From Flaviaestuariibacter sp. (lineage in GTDB: Bacteria > Bacteroidota > Bacteroidia > Chitinophagales > Chitinophagaceae): 64,000 nt of DNA. The notes beneath the pieces were generated by a model that saw nothing but the letters and a program-made list of their open reading frames with translations, searched no databases and was not told where the DNA came from. Shown piece by piece: positions 54,522 through 63,501 of this stretch. A program made the translations under genes and the position numbers. The DNA is taken from NCBI GenBank assembly GCA_025963645.1, contig JAOQAI010000005.1, forward strand, positions 124,001 through 188,000, in the 5' to 3' direction. The first letter of the stretch is position 1; each line of letters opens with the position of its first letter.

Positions 54522-56867
54522 TTATCTTCGCGTTGCCAAAGCCCTTTCTCCTCTTTTTTTGATGCTATCACTTTGCGGCAATGCTATTAAAGCATTTGTC
54601 ACCAGCAATAGCGCTGAATCCTTATTGCCCGACCAAATCTCCGCATCGATCCATGCAAGATAAGCATCTTCAAAAGTTGGTTCACGTCGCAGGACTTCTT
54701 TAAAATAGGGGACAGAGGCAGCATATTTATGTTCCCACAAATAGGTTCTACCTAACAATACCCGAACACCATGGTAGTTCGGACTTTCCATCAGGATTTT
54801 GCGGCAAAGCAAGCGGGTGTCATTGTACTGATCGGATGCGGCCAAATTGCGGGCTTTCATAAACAGCGTATCGGGTGCATTGGAGCCGCCGCTTAACAAC
54901 GCTAATCTCTTTTCTTCTTCAGATGTAAAGGCGCTGAGGCTCTTGTTTCTTTCCGATGCACCTCCTTCTTCTATATAAATTTTATTCTCTGAACATAGGT
55001 AAACATTCAGCTGCCGAAAATGATCCAGCTTTGTCAGCATTTTTTCCTTCAGCTGGTTATTGCTCAAAGGCTCCAACGTCAAGCCATCTTGAAGGCGGTA
55101 AACCTGATCGCCGGATAAGAACCGGTCTCCTTCCATATAATCCATCAACATATTTTTATTTCGCATCAAGGGCATTTCATAGGCCGGATTGAAAAAAGAA
55201 CCTGTATCCAGACCCTTACCCATCCAGCTAATGGCAGCAGGAAATTGCATATCCGGATAATGCCGTAGCAATTGCACCAGCGAAGGGGTAATGTCAAGAT
55301 GTGAAGACAGCGCTTTAAAGGTGGATGGTCTCTTCAGCAGGGGCGAGTAGATGAGTAGTGGCACATGAAAGCGGCTGATGGCATTGCGCTCTTGCACCGG
55401 TATGAGCCGGTGATCACCGGTGATGATAAAAATCGTGTTCGCATAATCGGCTCGCTTTTCATAGCCTTTTATAAAAGAACGAATGCTTTCGTCGCAATAG
55501 CGCAATGCCTTCCAAACTTCTTTGTATGGGGCATACCTGGCTTTATCGCCGCTGGGTAATTGTGCTAATTTGGCATCGACCAATTTAGAATAGGACGCTT
55601 CGTTCGGTATTGCAAAAGGCTCGTGGGTGCTGAGTGTGAAATAGATATTTAATAATGGTTGTGCCTTTTGGGTGGATAGCATTTCCAACGATCGTTTATA
55701 CACATCACCGTCCCCAAACCCCCAACTGTATTTAGTACCAAAATCGCGGCTATAGCCGGCTCCGAACTTGTTTTCATCCAATATAAAATCAATGCCCTGC
55801 CGCTCCAGGAAAACGTCCTGGTGATCGAAATTCGCATTGCCGCCATAAAAAAAAGTGGACCGGTAGCCATTCGTTTTCAGCAGCCGGATAAGAGATAAAT
55901 GATCCGGCATATTCTGACCCAATTCATTAAAGCCTTTTTGGCTATACGGGAGAGAGCCAAAAATAGAAGGAAGCCCGGCAAACGAACGGCCGGCACTACT
56001 TAAGAAATTGGTCCATTGGAGCGAATGCCGTGCCAGCGAATCCAGGTAGGGAGTAAAGCCGCCATATTGGGCATTCGGCCCGGTAAAATCCCGGCCTAAG
56101 CCTTCGATGATCAGGAAAACGATATTGGGCTTTTCTGAACCAAGGTTAAAAAATGGTGTCAATGCATCTGTCGAGCCATCCGGACGCATCAGCGGATAGC
56201 CTTCAAAGGTGATTTTTTCAGAGGTAAAGGATGTTTTGTGCAGATTCGACTTGACAAAAAAAGCGCTCTTGTTCAGGGAAAGGGCTTCAGCCGCCGTACC
56301 GGTTTGTCCATGCACCCGATTGGCAGTAAAAAAACCTGCTATTCCTATGATTAATAAGACAGCGGTGAAACTGAGAGGTATCCGGAAAGAACGCTTTCGA
56401 ATTAGCCATAGCGAAAACGGTAATAAGACTAAGAGCAAGACCGGGATCAGATCCGTTAGTGCAAAAGAGGCAGACGAGGTAACCGTTGTCCTTATATCAG
56501 CCACGGAATAACCAAAAAGGTCGGCGCCCAAAAGCGTTTTGGTAGTAAGATAATAGCGGACTAACGTGGCATGGAGGATGAGAAAAAGAGTGCCAATTAG
56601 CCCAAAGAAAAAACTGGCGGCAGCGGGTTTCAAGATCCAAAATAAAAAAGTAGGGAAAAGTACAATCACTCCAAAGCAAAGGACTGTAAGGGCATCATTT
56701 AGTAACCCAAGGATCAAGGGACTAGCACCGCCTTCTTCAATAGTGAGCTGGCTTGAGAAAATGGCGTGCTCTAAGAAGCGGAAAAGAAAGACACTAATCA
56801 GGGTAGCTAACAGCCAGCAACCATAAACAGATAAAAAATTTTTAAGTCGTAAAGCAGTTGGACGCAT
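54522..56867 (-). CDS. LtaS-like membrane phosphotransferase (sulfatase fold) with C-terminal TPR
   Basis: 781 residues. Five or so N-terminal membrane helices (about 12-190) precede an extracytoplasmic alkaline-phosphatase/sulfatase domain. That domain contains NIVFLIIEGLGRDF (metal ligand E255), SAGRSFAGLPSIFGSLPY (about 291-308), THEPFAIPNE and IFIITGDHRLIPVQERNA. In lipoteichoic acid synthase-like enzymes the nucleophile is Thr; here the aligned residue is Ser (S295). The last 120 or so residues form a TPR block (VLLGRTYLWEHKYAASVPYF, AYLAWIDAEIWSG) homologous to that of the YaiO neighbour. LtaS-like enzymes transfer phosphoglycerol or phosphoethanolamine. The polymer made here is unknown; a phospho-decorated envelope glycan is my inference. 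First gene of a two-gene operon. Confidence 0.85.
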   Translation of the reverse strand: MRPTALRLKNFLSVYGCWLLATLISVFLFRFLEHAIFSSQLTIEEGGASPLILGLLNDALTVLCFGVIVLFPTFLFWILKPAAASFFFGLIGTLFLILHATLVRYYLTTKTLLGADLFGYSVADIRTTVTSSASFALTDLIPVLLLVLLPFSLWLIRKRSFRIPLSFTAVLLIIGIAGFFTANRVHGQTGTAAEALSLNKSAFFVKSNLHKTSFTSEKITFEGYPLMRPDGSTDALTPFFNLGSEKPNIVFLIIEGLGRDFTGPNAQYGGFTPYLDSLARHSLQWTNFLSSAGRSFAGLPSIFGSLPYSQKGFNELGQNMPDHLSLIRLLKTNGYRSTFFYGGNANFDHQDVFLERQGIDFILDENKFGAGYSRDFGTKYSWGFGDGDVYKRSLEMLSTQKAQPLLNIYFTLSTHEPFAIPNEASYSKLVDAKLAQLPSGDKARYAPYKEVWKALRYCDESIRSFIKGYEKRADYANTIFIITGDHRLIPVQERNAISRFHVPLLIYSPLLKRPSTFKALSSHLDITPSLVQLLRHYPDMQFPAAISWMGKGLDTGSFFNPAYEMPLMRNKNMLMDYMEGDRFLSGDQVYRLQDGLTLEPLSNNQLKEKMLTKLDHFRQLNVYLCSENKIYIEEGGASERNKSLSAFTSEEEKRLALLSGGSNAPDTLFMKARNLAASDQYNDTRLLCRKILMESPNYHGVRVLLGRTYLWEHKYAASVPYFKEVLRREPTFEDAYLAWIDAEIWSGNKDSALLLVTNALIALPQSDSIKKRGERALATRR

Positions 56868-57156
56868 TTAGGGAAGGTTGATTCAAAAAAACCAAAAGTA
56901 TTGATTATGCAAATTTGCCGGAAAGCAGCTGCGAAAAGTGACTCTTTCGATTAGCCGCCACAATAAAGCGGTCATTGTTGGCTTTAGTAAGGCAGTTGCT
57001 ATCATCTGTAAGTAAAGGCTGAAATGAATAGCGGCTTGAGATCTCAGAAACAAGAAGTAGCCTTTTTCTTACACGGGAATATACAGGCGCCTTATTTCCA
57101 ATACCAAAAAAAATTTACTACAGCAAGCGCAGTCATCCTAGCGAAACAAAATCCAT

Positions 57157-59091
57157 TTATGGCGTTAGCAGTTCCGCTGCTATCTTTTCGCCGATCATCT
57201 CCCGAATGGCATCTGCAATAGCTTGCGCATCATAACCACATTCGCGGTGCAGCTCTTTAAGCGTCCCATGTTCTACAATCCGGTCCGGAATGCCAAGGAT
57301 GCGCACATCGTTCTTATACCCATGCTGCTGCATAAATTCCAATACCGCACTACCAAAACCACCTACTATGGTGCCGTCTTCAACAGTGATGATCTTAGTG
57401 TAAGTAGCTAATGCTTCGTGCAGCAATTCCTCATCCAATGGTTTTGTAAAACGCATATCGTAATGAGCTGGCGTGATACTATCGGCTCTCACATCTCGAA
57501 TAGCTGCCGCGGCAAAATTTCCGGGGTGACCAAAAGAAAGAATAGCGATGTCTTTACCATCTCTCAACTTTCGTCCCCTCCCGATCTCCACGGCTTCCAT
57601 GGGCTTGCGCCATTCGGGCATCACTCCTTCGCCACGCGGATAACGAATAACAAATGGAAGCCTGGTGCTTTCCAATTGTGCGGTATACATCAGGTTGCGA
57701 AGTTCCTGTTCATTCATTGGTGCCGAGATCACCATATTGGGTATGCAACGGAAGTAGGGAATATCATAGGCGCCATGATGCGTGGGTCCATCTTCGCCTA
57801 CTAAACCCGCCCTGTCAAGGCAAAAAATGACGGGCAGCTTTTGAATAGCCACGTCATGCACCGCCTGGTCAAAAGCACGTTGCATGAAAGACGAATAAAT
57901 ATTGCAGAACACCTTCATGCCTTGCGTGGCCATACCGGCGCTAAGCGTTACGGCATGTTGCTCGCAAATGCCTACATCGAAAGCGCGGTGAGGCATTTTA
58001 TCCATCATGAACTTAAGCGAGGAGCCGCTTGGCATAGCCGGGGTGATGCCAATGATCTTTTCGTTTTGTTCAGCGAGTTCAATGATCGTATGTCCAAATA
58101 CATCCTGGTATTTTGGAGGTTGGGGAAGGTCAAACTTCTTCTTGTAAATTTCGCCGGTGATCTTATCAAACAAGCCCGGTGCATGCCATTTGGTTTGATC
58201 CTTTTCCGCCAAGGCATAGCCTTTACCTTTCACGGTAAGAATATGAAGGATCTTAGGTCCGGGAATATTACGAAGGTCCGATAGCGTATCTACCAGCTTG
58301 GTGATATTGTGCCCGTCAATAGGACCAAAATAGCGCAGGTTCAACGCCTCAAAAAGGTTGCTGCTTTTGCTGACGATGCCTTTTACGCTGGCTTCGAGCT
58401 TGGAGGCCATTTCACGGGTAAACCGTTTGCCGATCGGCAATTTCCCCATCAGCTTCCAAATATCATCACGAACCTTATTATAGGTTTGAGAGGTTGTGAT
58501 ATCGGTTAAATATTCCCGCAGCGCACCCACATTCGGGTCAATGCTCATGCAATTGTCGTTCAAAATGATCAGCACATCGCTGTCGGCAACACCGGCATGG
58601 TTCATCGCTTCGAAAGCCATACCCGCCGTCATGGAGCCATCACCGATGATGGCAACCGATTTCCGGTCTTTCTCCCCTTTGTATTTTGCCGCCATTGCCA
58701 TACCCAGTGCAGCGGAGATGGAAGTGGAAGAATGACCAACACCAAAAGTGTCGTATTCGCTTTCGCTTCGTTTGGGAAAGCCGCTAAGCCCGCCGTATTT
58801 ACGATTCGAAGCGAAATTATCTCTCCTGCCGGTTAAGATCTTATGTCCGTATGCCTGGTGACCCACATCCCAAACCAATTGGTCATAAGGCGTATTGTAC
58901 ACATAATGTAAAGCCACTGATAATTCTACAACACCGAGGCTCGCTGCAAAATGACCGCCATGAACACTCACTACATCTACAATATATTGACGCAATTCAT
59001 CGCATACCTGGTGCAATTGGTCTTTTGATATTTTTTTCAGATCATCAGGAGTATGGATGTCCTGCAATAAAGCACCGGGATTGATTTGCAT
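57157..59091 (-). CDS. dxs: 1-deoxy-D-xylulose-5-phosphate synthase
   Basis: A 644-residue DXS, TPP-dependent. It has VHGGHFAASLGVVELSVALHYVYNTPYDQLVWDVGHQAYGHKIL (about residues 43-86). The TPP motif is IIGDGSMTAGMAFEAMNHAG with later NDN (about 148-182), followed by GPIDGHN. In the pyrimidine domain DRAGLVGEDGPTHHGAYDI lies at about 424-442, and the C-terminal domain is complete. It condenses pyruvate and glyceraldehyde-3-phosphate in the first step of the MEP pathway. A full-length enzyme, unlike the half transketolase at 47 kb. The 289 nt downstream (56868-57156) contain no gene. Confidence 0.96.
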   Translation of the reverse strand: MQINPGALLQDIHTPDDLKKISKDQLHQVCDELRQYIVDVVSVHGGHFAASLGVVELSVALHYVYNTPYDQLVWDVGHQAYGHKILTGRRDNFASNRKYGGLSGFPKRSESEYDTFGVGHSSTSISAALGMAMAAKYKGEKDRKSVAIIGDGSMTAGMAFEAMNHAGVADSDVLIILNDNCMSIDPNVGALREYLTDITTSQTYNKVRDDIWKLMGKLPIGKRFTREMASKLEASVKGIVSKSSNLFEALNLRYFGPIDGHNITKLVDTLSDLRNIPGPKILHILTVKGKGYALAEKDQTKWHAPGLFDKITGEIYKKKFDLPQPPKYQDVFGHTIIELAEQNEKIIGITPAMPSGSSLKFMMDKMPHRAFDVGICEQHAVTLSAGMATQGMKVFCNIYSSFMQRAFDQAVHDVAIQKLPVIFCLDRAGLVGEDGPTHHGAYDIPYFRCIPNMVISAPMNEQELRNLMYTAQLESTRLPFVIRYPRGEGVMPEWRKPMEAVEIGRGRKLRDGKDIAILSFGHPGNFAAAAIRDVRADSITPAHYDMRFTKPLDEELLHEALATYTKIITVEDGTIVGGFGSAVLEFMQQHGYKNDVRILGIPDRIVEHGTLKELHRECGYDAQAIADAIREMIGEKIAAELLTP

Positions 59092-59393
59092 GTGAACGAT
59101 TTAAGCTATACAAAAATAACTGAAACTTGGCCAGAAATGCGGATGTGCTTATGCCTTAACAAAACGGAAGGAGATTGGTTGTGTATTGCTTCAGGAGAGA
59201 AAGGTTAATTGAACTTAGCATGCCGCAGTAGTATCCCATTATACTACCTCGGAGGTTTATCTTTTTTGCAAAATATTTTTTTATTTAAGCTTCCCCTGAA
59301 TACAAGCCACGAATAACCCCATTTGTAAAACCAATTTTCCATTGATATATTTACGCAGCCCGCTTTCCCATCACTCTCATTAGATTTGTTTCC
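59092..59393 (+). promoter_or_regulatory. 302-nt intergenic region with promoter of the LytS/LytTR pair
   Basis: Divergent gap between dxs and the sensor kinase with no ORF. TTTG at 59322-59325, a 20-nt spacer, and TATATTTA at 59346-59353 match the Bacteroidota promoter pattern with one mismatch in the -7 box; the start codon is 40 nt further. An inverted motif TAGTAT..ATACTAC (near 59227-59247) could be a regulator site, unproven. Confidence 0.45.
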
Positions 59394-60467
59394 ATGAGCC
59401 GTATAACGTTTTCGAGGTATTGGGCCTTTCAGGCAGCAGGCTGGGGCGCTTTCGTGCTCATTAATACTTTCTTCGCTTATTCCTTTCAGGCTTTAGAAAG
59501 ACCGGAAGATGCGGAACAATTCATTGGACGGCTGATCATTTTTATTTTTCTGGGTGTTTTCTTCACCCACTTGATGCGGTTTGTGATCATCCAGCTCAAT
59601 ACCCTTCAAAAGCCTTTTGACAAACAGATACTGCAATTTCTGGCCATCACAACGATCTTCTCCGTAGTAGGCGCCGCGCTTTATGTCTTTCTCGTGGGGA
59701 AGTTTCATTGGCTAAAGGCAAATGAGATTCCTTATTACCGCGACAATCCTTTTCTCCTCATACTGAATCATGCGTTTCTATTTTTTATTTACTTCTTTCC
59801 GTGGGTGCTTATCTATTTCATCTATCATTATGTAGTGAAAAGCCGAAAGCAGCAGATGGATACGCTGCAACTGGAAGCCCTGGTAAAAAGCCTTGAACTG
59901 CAGACCATCAAAGCGCATATCAACCCGCACTTTATTTTCAATGCGCTTAATAGCATTCGGGCATTGATAGATGAAAACCCCATCCGGGCCAGAACAGCGG
60001 TAACGGAATTGAGCAATATTTTACGTAGCAGCTTAAAGGCGGAAAAAGGGGAGACGGTAAGTTTTCAGGAAGAACTAAAAATTGTAAAGGACTATTTGGC
60101 GCTGGAACATATTCGTTTTGAAGATCGCTTGCAGGTGCAATACGATGTGGATGAAAAAACACTGGCTTGCGAGGTGCCGCCCATGATGCTGCAAACCCTG
60201 GTAGAGAATGCCATAAAGCACGGCATCAGCAAACTAATGAAAGGTGGCTTAGTAATGATCCGGTCCGACTTAAAAGAAAACTTTTACGAATTGGTGGTTC
60301 AGAATACCGGTCACCTGGACGGTGGTGCAAACAGGACTGGCTTTGGATTAAGCAGCACACAAGACCGGCTGCAGTTGCTTTACGGTGATAAAGCCCGCTT
60401 TGAAATAAAGCAGGTGAGCGCAGATTTAGTGGAAGCCAAAATATTAATTCCGAATTCATTAAACTAA
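59394..60467 (+). CDS. LytS/YehU-family sensor histidine kinase
   Basis: A 357-residue kinase. Four N-terminal hydrophobic segments (about 13-30, 43-68, 79-100, 119-148) are followed by a short coiled linker. The His_kinase domain (PF06580) has INPHFIFNALNSIRALIDE (phospho-acceptor H179) and the N-box MLQTLVENAIKHGISK (about 264-279); a G-box FGLSSTQDRLQLLYG follows. No extracytoplasmic sensor domain is visible, so the signal is probably sensed in or at the membrane. It starts the pair with the LytTR regulator 5 nt downstream. Confidence 0.92.
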   Translation: MSRITFSRYWAFQAAGWGAFVLINTFFAYSFQALERPEDAEQFIGRLIIFIFLGVFFTHLMRFVIIQLNTLQKPFDKQILQFLAITTIFSVVGAALYVFLVGKFHWLKANEIPYYRDNPFLLILNHAFLFFIYFFPWVLIYFIYHYVVKSRKQQMDTLQLEALVKSLELQTIKAHINPHFIFNALNSIRALIDENPIRARTAVTELSNILRSSLKAEKGETVSFQEELKIVKDYLALEHIRFEDRLQVQYDVDEKTLACEVPPMMLQTLVENAIKHGISKLMKGGLVMIRSDLKENFYELVVQNTGHLDGGANRTGFGLSSTQDRLQLLYGDKARFEIKQVSADLVEAKILIPNSLN

Positions 60468-60472
60468 CAAAT

Positions 60473-61210
60473 ATGAGAGCCATTATTATTGATGACGAAC
60501 GTTTAGCCCGTGCCGAATTGCGCAAATTGCTACTGGAATTTCCGGAGATTGAAGTAGTAGATGAAGCCGGAAATGTAGATGAAGGGATCGCGAAAATTGA
60601 TACCCATAGCCCCGACCTGATCTTTTTGGATATCCAGATGCCGGGAAAAACGGGCTTTGACCTTTTAGCTGAATTGGACAAAGCACCCCAGGTGATTTTT
60701 ACTACGGCTTATGATGAATATGCCTTAAAAGCATTTGAAGTAAATGCGCTGGATTATTTGCAAAAGCCAATTGAGCCGAAGCGTTTGGCAGATGCTATTC
60801 ACAAGCTAAAAAATGGCGAGAACAGTTCTGCTCCATCAACTTATGTAACTGGCGAAGGCACCAACCAAAGCCCGTTATCAGAAGACGACCAGGTATTTGT
60901 AAAAGACGGCGACCGCTGTTGGTTTGTGAAGTTGAGTGAAATTCGGTTGTTTGAAAGCGTGGGCAACTATGCCAAAGTATTTTTTGGTAGTAACAAACCA
61001 TTAATATTAAAATCATTGAACGCATTGGAAGAGCGCCTGGATGAGAAAGTCTTTTTCCGTGCCAACCGAAAGCATATTGTGAACCTGCGCCTCATTGAAA
61101 AGATCGAACCTTATTTCAACGGTGGGCTGTTGCTGGAACTAAAAGGTGGTGAAAAGATAGAAGTGAGCCGCCGGCAAACGGTGAAGTTTAAAGAGATGAT
61201 GAGTCTTTAA
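60473..61210 (+). CDS. LytTR-family response regulator
   Basis: 245 residues. The receiver domain at 1-120 has IIDDERLARAELR, phospho-acceptor D53 in IFLDIQMPGKTGFD, T in IFTTAYDEYAL and K in LQKPIEP. After a linker the LytTR DNA-binding domain follows (about 140-245), with VFVKDGDRCWFVKLSEIRLFESVGNYAKVFF and FRANRKHIVNLRLIEKIEPYFNGGLLLEL. It pairs with the upstream kinase, 5 nt away. The M28 peptidase genes follow 24 nt later and could be controlled by, or co-transcribed with, the pair; this is inference. Confidence 0.94.
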   Translation: MRAIIIDDERLARAELRKLLLEFPEIEVVDEAGNVDEGIAKIDTHSPDLIFLDIQMPGKTGFDLLAELDKAPQVIFTTAYDEYALKAFEVNALDYLQKPIEPKRLADAIHKLKNGENSSAPSTYVTGEGTNQSPLSEDDQVFVKDGDRCWFVKLSEIRLFESVGNYAKVFFGSNKPLILKSLNALEERLDEKVFFRANRKHIVNLRLIEKIEPYFNGGLLLELKGGEKIEVSRRQTVKFKEMMSL

Positions 61211-61234
61211 TTGGTTGATTACAAAATATAGAAA

Positions 61235-62506
61235 ATGAGAAAAATAGTTTTCGCTGCGACGATGATCCTTAGTGTTAGTGCTGTTGCACAAAAAGCGGAC
61301 GGGCTTATTTCAGCAAAAGAAGTAGAGCGGATTGAAACGGTGCTGGCGGCTGATGATATGGAAGGACGCCGGCCAGGTACACCGGGCAGCGAGAAAGCAG
61401 CGGAGTTTATTGCCACCGAATTCAAAAAAGCGGGCTTGCAGCCATTGCAGGGTAACTCTTTCATGCAGGAATTTCCGATTGTGCGTCCAAAGCTACTTTC
61501 AGTAAAGGGGGAGGTAGATGACGTGGAGCTCGATCCTAAAAATATCATTGTTAGTACGTCACAAGCCGATTTGAAAGTGAACGAGAAAATGGGTTATGCC
61601 ATCCAGCATATAACCACCAGCAACTTCCAAAACCAGGTGCAGGCTATTCGCCGGGCTAACCAAAATACGGTTGTCTTTGTAGATACGTCATTCTCAAAGT
61701 TGTTTCCTCGTTTAGGTGGCAGCCGCCCGGGTTTTAAATCGCCTGTTAATATCATTTTCATCCTGGGCGATGCGAATCCTAAAGAGTTTACCATCAAAGC
61801 CGAACACAGCTTTGAGGAAACAATGTACAAGAACGTAGTAGGCATTATTCCCGGTAAGAGCCGCAAAGACGAGCAGGTGATATTCTCTGGTCATTACGAC
61901 CATTTGGGCATAGGCAAACCGGTGAATGGTGATTCCATTTATAATGGTGCGAACGACGATGCAGCGGGCATCACAGCCGTTATCATGCTGGCTAATTATT
62001 ATAAGAAGATGGGCGGCGCCGAGCGAACGCTTGTTTTCAGTGCTTTCACGGCGGAAGAAAGCGGCGGCTTTGGAGCCACCTATTTTTCGCGGCAGTTAGC
62101 GCCGGAAAAAGTGATGGCGATGTTCAACATCGAAATGATAGGTACGGAAAGCAAATGGGGACGAAACTCGGCTTTCATTACTGGTTTTGAAAAGAGCGAT
62201 ATGGGCGCCATTCTGCAAAGGAATCTTGAAGGATCAGGCTTTACTTTTCACCCCGATCCCTATCCGCAGCAAAACCTTTTCTATCGCTCGGATAATGCCA
62301 CCCTGGCGCGGTTAGGTGTGCCGGCGCATACCATCTCCACTTCTAAAATGGATGTAGAGCCAAACTATCATAAAGTGAGTGATGAAGTGGGCACATTAGA
62401 CATGGAAAATATGGCCGCAATCATCTCAGCCATTGCCAAAAGCGCTACTTCGATCGTGATGGGAAAGGATACTCCAAGCCGGGTGAAGCCGGAAGGGCTG
62501 CAATAA
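61235..62506 (+). CDS. Secreted M28 family metallopeptidase (first of a pair)
   Basis: 423 residues. A signal peptide (about 1-18) is followed by GRRPGTPGSEKAAEFIATEFKKAGLQP. A PA-like insert runs to about residue 195. The M28 zinc-peptidase core has FSGHYDHLGIG (His, about 220), NGANDDAAGITAV (bridging Asp), FTAEESGGFGA (catalytic Glu), NIEMIGTE and HKVSDE (last His). It is a periplasmic or outer-membrane-facing aminopeptidase, probably acting on small peptides. The following gene is a paralogue 7 nt away. Both lie downstream of the two-component genes. Confidence 0.92.
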   Translation: MRKIVFAATMILSVSAVAQKADGLISAKEVERIETVLAADDMEGRRPGTPGSEKAAEFIATEFKKAGLQPLQGNSFMQEFPIVRPKLLSVKGEVDDVELDPKNIIVSTSQADLKVNEKMGYAIQHITTSNFQNQVQAIRRANQNTVVFVDTSFSKLFPRLGGSRPGFKSPVNIIFILGDANPKEFTIKAEHSFEETMYKNVVGIIPGKSRKDEQVIFSGHYDHLGIGKPVNGDSIYNGANDDAAGITAVIMLANYYKKMGGAERTLVFSAFTAEESGGFGATYFSRQLAPEKVMAMFNIEMIGTESKWGRNSAFITGFEKSDMGAILQRNLEGSGFTFHPDPYPQQNLFYRSDNATLARLGVPAHTISTSKMDVEPNYHKVSDEVGTLDMENMAAIISAIAKSATSIVMGKDTPSRVKPEGLQ

Positions 62507-62513
62507 TAAGCTG

Positions 62514-63500
62514 ATGGTTAGATCGCTTGTTTTTGTTATTGCTTTTGCCAACTCTTTTTTCAACGTATCTGCACAACCTGTTGCGGATACTATTGCGACT
62601 GCATTAGTGCGACAACATCTTTCCTACTTGTCGTCGGATAGTTTGAAGGGACGAGGCAATTACACAAAAGGCTTGCAAACTGCTGCTTTGTATATTGCCA
62701 ATGTTTATCGTCAGGAAGGATTGAATCTATTCCCTGGTGATAGTTCTTATTTCCAGCCATTTAGCTCTCTTAATCTTACTGCCAAAGACTATCAAGCGGA
62801 TGGTCAGGGTTTATACAACCCAGGAAAACTATTGCTCAATATAATAGGCGTACTTCCCGGAAAAACAAAGCCGGAGGAAGTAGTATTGTTTTCAGCCCAT
62901 TATGATCACCTGGGAACGAAAGCGAGTGGCGGCGGCGATTCTATTTATAACGGGGCAAATGACAATGCTTCCGGAATCAGTGGACTGCTTTCTTTAATTC
63001 ATTATTATTCATCGCGACAAGACAATGCCCGCACTATCATTTTTGCTGCATTTGCGGGTGAAGAATTGGGTCTGTTAGGTTCGCAAGCCTTTGTTCGCCG
63101 GCTGCTTCCAAAAGCGATAAAAGCACATATCAATATTGAAATGATCGGGCATTCAACGATTGGACCTAACGCTTTCTTTGTGACGGGTGCTGATCATTCC
63201 AATTTGGCTTTCATGTTGGCGAAGACCTTGCGGGGAAGTAAGATTAAAATAAAGTCGGAACCGGATATCAAACAGGAACTATTCAGGCGCTCCGATAATT
63301 ATCCTTTTGCATTGCAAGGGGTTCCGGCGCATTCGATCATGTGCAGTGATGATTCTTATCTATGCTACCATGCAGCCTGCGATGATATGTCGCAAATAGA
63401 TATTGAGAATATGGCTCGTATTATTCGGGCAGTTGCTACCGCTTGTCAACCAATAATTGATGGAAAACAAACCCCGAGCCGGATCAAGCGAATAAAATGA
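62514..63500 (+). CDS. Secreted M28 family metallopeptidase (second of a pair)
   Basis: 328 residues, about 95 shorter than its neighbour because it lacks the PA-like insert. A signal peptide (about 1-20) precedes SYLSSDSLKGRGNYTKGLQTAALYIANVYRQEGL. The metal site is FSAHYDHLGT, NGANDNASGISG, FAGEELGLLGS (Glu), NIEMIGHS and YHAACDDM (last His). All ligands appear present, so it should be active. Tandem duplication with the upstream M28 gene is likely. It ends 1 nt before the stop of the convergent GGGP synthase gene. Confidence 0.92.
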   Translation: MVRSLVFVIAFANSFFNVSAQPVADTIATALVRQHLSYLSSDSLKGRGNYTKGLQTAALYIANVYRQEGLNLFPGDSSYFQPFSSLNLTAKDYQADGQGLYNPGKLLLNIIGVLPGKTKPEEVVLFSAHYDHLGTKASGGGDSIYNGANDNASGISGLLSLIHYYSSRQDNARTIIFAAFAGEELGLLGSQAFVRRLLPKAIKAHINIEMIGHSTIGPNAFFVTGADHSNLAFMLAKTLRGSKIKIKSEPDIKQELFRRSDNYPFALQGVPAHSIMCSDDSYLCYHAACDDMSQIDIENMARIIRAVATACQPIIDGKQTPSRIKRIK

Positions 63501-63501
63501 T

